This document shows positions 33,810 to 42,100 of a stretch of DNA of 44,244 bases, piece by piece; positions within the stretch are counted from its first letter, which is position 1; every line of letters starts with the position of its first letter. Source of the DNA: Syntrophaceae bacterium. GTDB lineage: Bacteria; Desulfobacterota; Syntrophia; Syntrophales; Smithellaceae. Both the position numbers and the translations under genes were made by a program. A model generated the notes under the pieces. It was given only the letters and a program-made list of their open reading frames with translations, had not been told where the DNA came from and searched no databases. The stretch covers positions 34,681-78,924 of the forward strand of contig JAGPFA010000007.1 in assembly GCA_018056765.1 (NCBI GenBank), in the 5' to 3' direction.

Positions 33810-35669
33810 TTACTTTGTTGCCTTATCCCGCTTGTTTTTGATGTATTGGGTGAGAGAGGCGGTCATGTCGTAATAGGCAAACGGAGTCATGAGGTAGATT
33901 CCCCGGAAAAGACCGAGCGCTTCGTCTGTCAGCTCCCGCGCCATGTCCAGCCCTTCGCGGCGGGCATCCGGGCCGGCAGAGGGGTATTTTTTCATCCGCT
34001 GAAGCACCTCGTCGGTCAGACGAATGCCCGGAACTTCGTTGTGCAGAAATTCCGCGTTGCGGGCGCTGGTGATCGGCATGATGCCGATAAAAACCGGTAT
34101 GGGCAAAGAGGCGGTGCGTCCGGCGATTTTCTCCATGGTAGCTTTGTCATATACAGGCTGGGTCAAAATGAAATCAGCGCCTGCTTCGATTTTTTTGTGT
34201 AAGCGGTCGATGGCTTTATCGAAATTGTGGACATGAGGATTGAAGGCGGCTCCGACGATGAAACGCCCCCGTTCCCGAAGCGGCCGCCCGGAAAATGAGA
34301 TGCCGTTGTTCAGTTGCTTGACCATGCGGATAAGGTCAAACGAGGAAACATCGAAAACGGCGCTGGCACCGGGGATGTCGCCGAAGCGCGCCGGGTCGCC
34401 GGTAACGACAAGGATTTGATGAATGCCCAGGGCGTGAAGACCCATCAGGTGAGATTGCTGTCCGATGAGGTTACGGTCGCGGCAGGCGATGTGCACCAGC
34501 GGATCGACACCCAGGCGCATTTTGAGGATGCCGCCCAGCGCGAGGTTACTCATCCTGGTTTGCGCCAGTGAATTGTCCGCAAGTGTGATCGAGTCCGCGC
34601 CTGCATCCACGAGGGAGGCGGCGCCTGTCATGTATTGTCCGATGTCGAGGTCTTTGGGCGGGTCGAATTCCACCAGCACCGTTGTGCGTCTGTGAACTTT
34701 ATCGACGATGGTATCGTGAGACTCACTCCGGACGGGGGGAGCTGACGCATAAGTCTCCGTTTGTGCAATATCTGCGGGATTCGTCCGTGCGACGGGGGAT
34801 TTTCCGGACAGAGAAGCCGCCACGGCGCGGATATGTTCCGGCGTGGTTCCGCAACAGCCGCCGATGATGGTTACTCCCTCATCGCAAAAGTGCAGTGCCC
34901 GTTCGGCGAAGTACTCCGGTGATGAGGTATAGGCGAACTCGCCTTTCAGGAGGTCGGGACGTCCGGCATTGGGAAAGACACTCAATATCGCCTTGTCGGG
35001 GACAATGGTCTGTTCAAGCGTCTGCAGGATTTCGCCCGGCCCCAGACGGCAGTTCAGTCCGAGTATGTCGGCCCCCTCCTCATGGAGGCGCCTGAATGCC
35101 TCGGTGATCGTGAAGCCGTCGCGGGTCATGCCTACCTCCATACAGGCCAGTTGGGTGATGACCGGCAATTTTGTCAGACGCCGGACACAGCCGAGCGCCA
35201 GCAGGAGTTCCTCTAAATCCAGAAAAGTCTCCAGTATCAGTGCATCAACACCGCCGGAGAGCAACGCTTCCGCCTGTTCGGTAAAGATATCCCTGTAGGA
35301 CGGAAGAAACTCAGCCCGTACTCGCGACGAGCTGATGGCGGTCATGCTGCCTGCCACAAAGGCGTCCTCGCCTGTTGCTTCTCTGGCCAGAACGGCGGCC
35401 TTCCAGTTGATGCGATAAACCTGGCCTTCCAGGCCGAAGCGGGACAGGGCATCGCGGTTGGCTCCGAACGTATTGGTTTCAATCAGGCGCGCGCCTGCAT
35501 CGTAATACTCGCGATGAACGGCCTGAATTATTTCCGGACGTGAAATATTGAGCTCCTCCGCGCACTGGCCGATGGTGACGCCTTTATGGTAGAGCCAGGT
35601 TCCCATGGCTCCGTCGCCCACGATCAGGTGAGAGGCGGCATGGTCTTTCAGGGATGGTTTGTCGGTCAT
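33810..35669 (-). CDS. Homocysteine S-methyltransferase / methylene-THF reductase fusion
   Basis: A 619-residue bifunctional enzyme of one-carbon metabolism. The N-terminal methyltransferase barrel (1-300) starts LIVGDGAMGTWLYHKG and has the zinc ligands C207 (LGLNC), C272 and C273 (IIGGCCGTTPEH). The C-terminal barrel (about 330-610) is a MetF-type 5,10-methylenetetrahydrofolate reductase with VEFDPPKD, ITLADNSLA, LVVTGDPARFGD-type and ADFILTQPVYD segments. This is the YitJ-like fusion. It would make methyl-THF and pass the methyl group to homocysteine for methionine. AAGGAT precedes the ATG. I see no SAM or other riboswitch in the 155 bp upstream, only a sigma-70-type promoter. Confidence 0.92.
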   Translation of the reverse strand: MTDKPSLKDHAASHLIVGDGAMGTWLYHKGVTIGQCAEELNISRPEIIQAVHREYYDAGARLIETNTFGANRDALSRFGLEGQVYRINWKAAVLAREATGEDAFVAGSMTAISSSRVRAEFLPSYRDIFTEQAEALLSGGVDALILETFLDLEELLLALGCVRRLTKLPVITQLACMEVGMTRDGFTITEAFRRLHEEGADILGLNCRLGPGEILQTLEQTIVPDKAILSVFPNAGRPDLLKGEFAYTSSPEYFAERALHFCDEGVTIIGGCCGTTPEHIRAVAASLSGKSPVARTNPADIAQTETYASAPPVRSESHDTIVDKVHRRTTVLVEFDPPKDLDIGQYMTGAASLVDAGADSITLADNSLAQTRMSNLALGGILKMRLGVDPLVHIACRDRNLIGQQSHLMGLHALGIHQILVVTGDPARFGDIPGASAVFDVSSFDLIRMVKQLNNGISFSGRPLRERGRFIVGAAFNPHVHNFDKAIDRLHKKIEAGADFILTQPVYDKATMEKIAGRTASLPIPVFIGIMPITSARNAEFLHNEVPGIRLTDEVLQRMKKYPSAGPDARREGLDMARELTDEALGLFRGIYLMTPFAYYDMTASLTQYIKNKRDKATK

Positions 35670-35765
35670 GGTGGTATCCTTTTCCTCACCGGCGGCCGCG
35701 TCCGTAATGAGTCATTGCATGCCCCGGCGTGCGTCGGTTTCGTTCCCGTGTCGGGGATTGCAAAA

Positions 35766-35794
35766 TTTATATGCGAAAAACATCGCTAATGCAA
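35766..35794 (-). promoter_or_regulatory. Sigma-70-type promoter of the methyltransferase/reductase gene
   Basis: On the minus strand TTGCAT (35794-35789), a 17-bp spacer and TATAAA (35771-35766) match 9 of 12 consensus positions, about 97 bp before the ATG at 35669. It lies between this gene and the end of hrpB, showing that the two need not share a transcript. Confidence 0.5.
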
Positions 35795-35824
35795 GCAGGC
35801 CGGAGTGGCGAACAAAATGATAAT

Positions 35825-38380
35825 TCATCCGCGGTGTTTTTTAGTGTGTTTTGTGGCGGGCGCACTCCAGGGGTCATCAGGCCAGGGATGCTTCGGGTAG
35901 CGTCCACGGAGTTCCTTTTTCACGTCAGGGTAGCCTGAGTTCCAGAATTGGCGAAGGTCGCGGGTGATCTGTACCGGGCGTCCCGCCGGCGACAACAGAT
36001 GGACCAGAAGCTTAACGCGGCCGCCGGCGATGGCCGGTGTATCGGCCAGGCCGAACATCTCCTGGAGCTTGACAGCCAGAACCGGTGTCCGGCCGGAGGC
36101 ATAATCAATCGGGATACTACGGCCGCTCGGGACAACGATCGTTTGAGGTGCTCGTTCGCCAAGCAGGTGCTTTTGTCTCGACGAGAGCATTTCCTTAAGA
36201 GCCGGCATGATGTTCAGTGACGACAGGTCCCCCAGGCTGCGGATCCCTGAAAGATATGGGAGAAGCCATTTTTCAGGCTCTGCCGTGAGTGTATCGTCGG
36301 CGAGATCAGGCCAGCTTTCTTCGGGATAGACCTCACGCATGAGGCGTACCCGCGCCTGAAACTGTCTTGCTTCCGGTGTCGGGCTGATTTTGGCTGTGCC
36401 GCTGCGGATTGCCTCACAAATGAGTTTGGCGCTTTTTTCGTCTGACGCGCCAATCTGCACGGCTGAAAGAACAATCTCCCCGAGCTTCTCTTCAAGCGTG
36501 GCGCTTATCCTGCCCTGGTGACGGTCCCAGTCCATGCGCTCGAGTATTTCGATTTCGGCGCCAAGCTCCGCGCGGATGAGTTCTTCGGTGAGGGGCTCGG
36601 CCATGTGGATCGTGCCTTCCGCCTTTTGGCCCTGATCGGCCACGACGGCCACGATGTATTCGGAAGCACCTGCGGCTGCCTTTGGTGAGAGCTTCATTCC
36701 CCTCCCGGAGCGAAGCACATAGCGGTCGGGACTGTCTTTTCGCCTTTTGGCGATCCGGTCGGGATAAGCCAAAAGAAGAAGGCGCGATACTTCGGCGGAA
36801 ATTGCATCTTCCGCCAAATCCTTTGTTGCACGCATGAGAGCCAGGATTTGTCCGGCTGTCTTATCGGCTGCAGCCAGTGCCGCCGGGTCAGCCGTGCTTT
36901 TGCTCTTTTTGTTTTTTCGCCATTTTCTCAAAAGCTCGACGCGCTGGCCGATGTCCAGGGCCTCTTCGTATGTCTGTCCCGGGCGATGGCGGATGATATC
37001 GCGCCCGGAGAGCAGGGCTGCCAGATCCGCTCCCAGCGAGGTCATGCCAAATGACGCGGCCTTGATGAGCATTCTGCCGAGGCGCGGGTGGAGAGGCAGT
37101 CGCGCCATGGCAAGCCCGTCCGTGGTTATGGCGCCGCCGGCATCCAGTGCCCCCAGGCTTTTGAGGAGTTCCAGGGCCGCGCTTTTTGCCGCCGCGGGCG
37201 GAGGATCCAGCCACGACAGGGAATCGGGGTTTGTCACACCGCAGGCGGCCAGATCTAAAAACAGCTGGGCCAGGTCGGAGGTGGTTATTTCCGGAGGCGC
37301 AAAGGGCGCGAGGCCCGCGAAGGTGTGGGGGCTGAAAAGACGGTAGCACACACCCGGCGCCAGCCGGCCGGCCCGGCCCGCCCGTTGTTTTGCGGATGCC
37401 TGCGAGACGGAAACTGTGATCAGGCGGTTCATGCCTGTTGACGGATCATACTGAAGCCTTCTGGTCAGGCCGCAGTCAATCACCACACGTATATCCTCGA
37501 TAGTGAGACTGGTCTCGGCGATATTTGTCGCCAGAACAATTTTCCGTCCGGCGGAAGGCAGGATCGCCTTTTCCTGTTCTTCAAAGGGGAGATCCCCGTA
37601 CAGCGGGTGCAATGAAATATTGCCGGGCAGCTCTTGGCCTGTTTTTTCTTCCAGATGTTTTTTCAATGCGCGTATCTCACCCGCGCCCGGCAAAAAAGCA
37701 AGGATGCCGCCGGTCGTTTCCCTGAGAGCCAGGTGGATTATCCGGCTCATGCGCATGGTCAAAGGGATGCCCTGCTCGTCGCCGCAGTAGCGCTCTTCCA
37801 CGGGATGGGCCTTCCCGGTTGCGCGGATGAGGGGTGCTCCTTCCAATATATCCGCCACCACAGCGTCATCCAGAGTAGCGGACATGATCAGAATTTTCAG
37901 ATCTTTACCGGTTCTGCGGCGGATTTCAAGGCACAGAGCCAGTGCCAGATCGCTATGAAGGTTGCGCTCATGAAACTCGTCAAAAATGACCATGGCGACA
38001 CCCTCCAGGGTGAGGTTGGTCTGGATGCGTCTGGTAAGGATTCCTTCGGTCACAACCTCGATGCGTGTGTGTTCCGAAACGCGGGAGTCAAAACGGATGG
38101 AATAGCCGATGGTCTTGCCCGGCTCTTCGCCCAGGCCGCGCGCCATCCAGCGGGCGGCGGCCACAGCGGCGATCCGCCGCGGCTCGAGCATGATGATGCG
38201 GCCCCGCTCCGCTTCAATGCTGTTAAGAAGTGCAACAGGGACACGGGTTGTTTTACCGGCGCCGGGAGGTGCCTGAAGAATCACAGCCGGATGTCTGCCG
38301 ATGGCCTCGATGATCCGGGGCATCACCTCGTCGATCGGATATGCGGTTGTGGCTTCATTTCCGGAGATTGGGTTTTTCAT
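35825..38380 (-). CDS. hrpB: ATP-dependent helicase HrpB
   Basis: An 851-residue DEAH-type RNA/DNA helicase of the HrpB family. Motifs in order: Walker A QAPPGAGKTTRVPV (36-49), PRRIAAVAAARWMA, DEFHERN (134-140; H rather than plain DEAD), MSATLDDAVV, ATNIAETSLTI and the arginine-finger motif QASAKQRAGRAGR. The C-terminal 180 residues match the HrpB-specific tail, with RYPKHPWPDDPW near the end. Length is normal. The ATG at 38380 has no strong ribosome binding site. In other bacteria HrpB is a non-essential helicase of poorly known role. It is the first gene of the minus-strand block at this end. Confidence 0.94.
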   Translation of the reverse strand: MKNPISGNEATTAYPIDEVMPRIIEAIGRHPAVILQAPPGAGKTTRVPVALLNSIEAERGRIIMLEPRRIAAVAAARWMARGLGEEPGKTIGYSIRFDSRVSEHTRIEVVTEGILTRRIQTNLTLEGVAMVIFDEFHERNLHSDLALALCLEIRRRTGKDLKILIMSATLDDAVVADILEGAPLIRATGKAHPVEERYCGDEQGIPLTMRMSRIIHLALRETTGGILAFLPGAGEIRALKKHLEEKTGQELPGNISLHPLYGDLPFEEQEKAILPSAGRKIVLATNIAETSLTIEDIRVVIDCGLTRRLQYDPSTGMNRLITVSVSQASAKQRAGRAGRLAPGVCYRLFSPHTFAGLAPFAPPEITTSDLAQLFLDLAACGVTNPDSLSWLDPPPAAAKSAALELLKSLGALDAGGAITTDGLAMARLPLHPRLGRMLIKAASFGMTSLGADLAALLSGRDIIRHRPGQTYEEALDIGQRVELLRKWRKNKKSKSTADPAALAAADKTAGQILALMRATKDLAEDAISAEVSRLLLLAYPDRIAKRRKDSPDRYVLRSGRGMKLSPKAAAGASEYIVAVVADQGQKAEGTIHMAEPLTEELIRAELGAEIEILERMDWDRHQGRISATLEEKLGEIVLSAVQIGASDEKSAKLICEAIRSGTAKISPTPEARQFQARVRLMREVYPEESWPDLADDTLTAEPEKWLLPYLSGIRSLGDLSSLNIMPALKEMLSSRQKHLLGERAPQTIVVPSGRSIPIDYASGRTPVLAVKLQEMFGLADTPAIAGGRVKLLVHLLSPAGRPVQITRDLRQFWNSGYPDVKKELRGRYPKHPWPDDPWSAPATKHTKKHRG

Positions 38381-39002
38381 GACGTGAATATAGGGAAAGA
38401 GTCATTTTATGTCAACATGAGCCTGCCGGCAAATGGGCTGTGGCCGGCTGAGGAAACCGATGGATATGCGCCTTATTGACTTCAGGGCAAAGCTCGTCTG
38501 GCAGGATTTGGCGTTTTACCGTCCAGAATGCCAGCAGGAAAGATTAGTAGTAAATAGAATAGTCCTATTTTGTAGCACGTGATTTGTCCACTTTCTTGCA
38601 GTTTTGGCCGCGGCGGAGCTACGCTTCCTTGTTTTTCTTATTCTTTTTGTAATTGTCCATTATTCATGTTTTTAAATCGCATCTTACGAATCTCCTGTAG
38701 CATATCCATGTGGTTCATTCGTCACTTTCATAGAAGCAATTTATAAACCGGATAGTTTATGCGCTAAAAACGGGATAAATCATTTGCTACTGACAGACCC
38801 CAAAAAACCGTTGACAAGGAGATTCAGTTTTTGTAAGAGCGTTGCGAAGTTTCTCTCAAGAAATAAATTTAGACAGTTTTTGCATGGCGTCATGGTGTTT
38901 AGGTTTTCAAATAAACGGATTTGTTTGGTTGACCTGAATTTCAATAATTGAAATCTTTTTGAAATCATCAAGTCGAACAATCCCGTAAAATATTGGTTCA
39001 GT
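38381..39002. other. A+T-rich intergenic stretch without a supported gene
   Basis: A minus frame of 79 codons (39019-38780) has no ribosome binding site or known family, and its start lies in the right-hand structured element. No repeat of the CTTCGACA family occurs here. The likely function is promoter DNA for the exported RHS gene, but I cannot mark the boxes. Confidence 0.4.
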
Positions 39003-39072
39003 TGTTGAAGACACAGCAACGTTCAAGCTTTGTTGCGGCTGCATTCACTCTTGCGTGAGTTTGTCTTCAACA
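39003..39072 (+). ncRNA. Candidate three-way-junction RNA structure upstream of the RHS gene
   Basis: TGTTGAAGACA (39003-39013) pairs perfectly over 11 bp with TGTCTTCAACA (39062-39072). The enclosed 48 nt can fold into two hairpins: CAGC-AAC with GTT-GCG-GCTG (3-nt bulge), and ATTCAC with GTGAGT around TCTTGC. The element ends 122 bp before the ATG. No known RNA family is recognised; a DNA palindrome is the alternative. Confidence 0.35.
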
Positions 39073-39194
39073 GCGTCCGTTGGATTGAGCCATAGAATCA
39101 GGGGTGCACAGTTGCGCGTTAAATGCCGGACTTCAATCAGCCAGCTTTCGAGATTGGTTGTGAAAATTTAAATTAATTTTTGTTGAGGTGGGGT

Positions 39195-42100
39195 ATGAAA
39201 AAAATGGGAATAAATATTCAAAGTTCAAATATTACCGCAATGCTTTTTGTCTGCTTACTGTCCGCACTGTTCATAATCCAGCCATCATCAGCCGTATCGG
39301 GTACAACCGGCAACATTGATAGCTTTGGAGTATCCGTGGAGATGAAACTTAAGCCAGACGTTGATACGACAGGGTTTTCCGGAGAGGCAAATATAACCAT
39401 CCCCATTGCAGTTCCACCCGGACGGGCTAATGTCATGCCGGATTTGAAGTTGACTTACAGCTCATCAGCCGGGAACGGTTGGATCGGGTTGGGGTGGGAT
39501 ATTGGGATCGGTTCAATTCAGCGCCAGACACGTTTCGGTTTGGATTATAATAACAACAACGACGGCAATGGTAAAAGTAGTTTTGTATTTCAAAGTCCGG
39601 GTGCAAGTGGCGACCTTGTATTCCTGGGGTCCGGCAATTATGGACTAAAAATTGAGACGAACTTTGCCAGGTTCAGTTATGTATCCGGTGCATGGGTTGT
39701 GACGGCAAAAGACGGCACGAAATATTACTACGGCACTACACAGGATTCCCAGCAGAGAAATTCATCAAGCCAAACATACAAGTGGTGTTTGGATAAAATT
39801 CTGGATACGAATGGCAATTTCATGACGATCAGCTATTTGTCCGACAATGGTGAAATTTATGTCAGTGAAATAAGATATACGGGAAATGGTTCCACACAAC
39901 CGACGAACTTTGTGAAGTTTTATTATATGGGACGATCTGATTCTATGACTTACGGAATTGGTCCGAACTTGGTTAAGGTAAGAAATCTTTTAAGAGCAAT
40001 TGAAATAACAGCAAGTGGAACAAAGGTAGGCATCTATGGATTTGAATATCAACAAGCTTACCATACCCAGGAACCCATTCTTTACAAAGTGGTCCAATAT
40101 GACGGCAATGCGACCTACAGTACATATAATTACCAGATAACCGGCGGCACCAGTTTGCCTCCGATAGTCATTACCTTTTATAACAATGAAATAGAACTGC
40201 CTGCCGGAGGCCATTCGCCCGAGAGTCATGCGTTACCGGGTTACAAATATATAATTGGTGATTTTGACGGCAATGGTCGTGCCGATTACATGTGGATTGC
40301 TTATAACAGCAATAAGAGAGTGGTCTATTTATCCACCGGAAGTGGAGCTTTTAATGGGAATAGCTCAACGGCCAATTATTCTTATTCAGCGACCAACTGG
40401 AGCTTTGCAACCGGCGATTTCAATGGTGACGGTAAAACAGATTACCTGATGGTGAATAAAGCCTATAACAATGAATGTCATGTCTATTTAAGCAATGGTT
40501 CTGGCTTTCCATCAACACCGGTCATCACAGCAGGGAATGTAACGGGTAATAAATATTCGACATGGCTGTTTTTTACCGGAGACTTCAACTGCGATGGTAG
40601 AACAGACATTATGTATATCAATCCGGTAGATGGTCAGCGCGCCGTTCATCTGAACAGCGGGAGTGGAACTTTTAATTCAGCCATCACTGGGAGTGCCACA
40701 GGTTCTTCATACGCAACAGCCAGATTTGTTACCGGTGATTTTAACGACGACGGCAAAACGGATTATATGGCTGTTCACGCCAATGGGTCAGCCACGGAGG
40801 TATTTCTGAGCAATGGTTCAGGAGGATTTACCAAAGTGACAAGCAGTGGCGGATATTATGCGAACATCCAGGCGTTAAAATTTGAAACCGGCGATTTCAA
40901 TGGTGATGGTAAGACGGATTACATGTGGGTTAATGCCCAAAACAATACGACCTATACCTATTTAGCAACAGGCAACGGCCAGTTTGCCTCCCCTGAGACG
41001 AGCTCCGCAGGTGGTAATTATGCAGGTCTTTGGGATCTCTATACCGGTGATTTCAATGGCGACGGGAAGACGGATATCCTGTGGGGTAAAGCTGGCAGCA
41101 ATCCTGTAGTTTATTTAAGTAAAGGCAATGGTACCTTTTCATCCGCTATCACCAGCAGCGCGACTTTTCCAAGTGGCAGCTGGAAATTTGCTGCTGGCGA
41201 CTTCAATGGTGACGGCAGAGCGGACATGATATTTCTGGATGCCGCCATATCTACCACAAATCGCTCCCGCCTTGTTGCTCTGACCAATCCAACCACGCCT
41301 AAATCATTGCTTCAGAGCATCAAAAACATGACCGGCGGCACGACGGCATTTGAGTATAAGTCATCTGCAAGCTTCAGCAACACAATGTTGCCCTATGTAA
41401 TGCCGTTGGTTACGAAAATGACGCGTAATGACGGATTGGGCAATACAGCCGTTACCCAGTATCATTACGAGAAAGGCCTGCATAATTATCCATTGCGGGA
41501 ATTTTGGGGGTTCGGCTATGTGAAGACAACGCAGCCGGACGGTTCGACCATAGAGGTGAACTATCATCAGGATGAGTATCTCAAAGGCAGAATGAAGAAT
41601 GCGACATTAAAGAATCCCGGCGGCTTAGTTCTTAAGGCTGACGCAAATACAACAACAGCCGTCACTTTATCGAGTACCATCCCACGCTGGAAATTCGTTA
41701 AGTTGGATTTGTCGAAAACGACTTATGATAACAACGCATCTTACTATACACAGAACAAATATACTTATCAATACAGCACAACAAATCCGATGCAATCGCA
41801 CGGCGGTGTGACCAGAATAGTTACTTCCGGCACCGGTGCGGAAACCATCACCACGGACTATGCATACGCAAATTTCGGGACATGGGTCTGGCGGAAGACA
41901 TCGGAAACATTAACCGGCGCATCCAGCGGGGCTGTGCGTAAAACAACATATGATTATTTCAGTACGACCGGTAATTTAAAAGCGGAGAAGAAATGGGATT
42001 TGCTCAATGAGGCTGCAAGCCGGATTTCCACGATGGAATATTATGCCAACGGGAATTTATGGAAGCAGACCGATCCGCGAGGTTTCGTGACAGAGACCGA

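Noticed and set aside
38780..39019. 79-codon minus-strand ORF with IS-like C-terminal flavour
   Set aside because: No ribosome binding site, no recognisable transposase motif, and it begins inside the structured element at 39003.
39003..39072. Integron attC recombination site
   Set aside because: The outer arms lack the RYYYAAC and GTTRRRY core boxes, and the outer stem is perfect without the extrahelical bases expected of attC.
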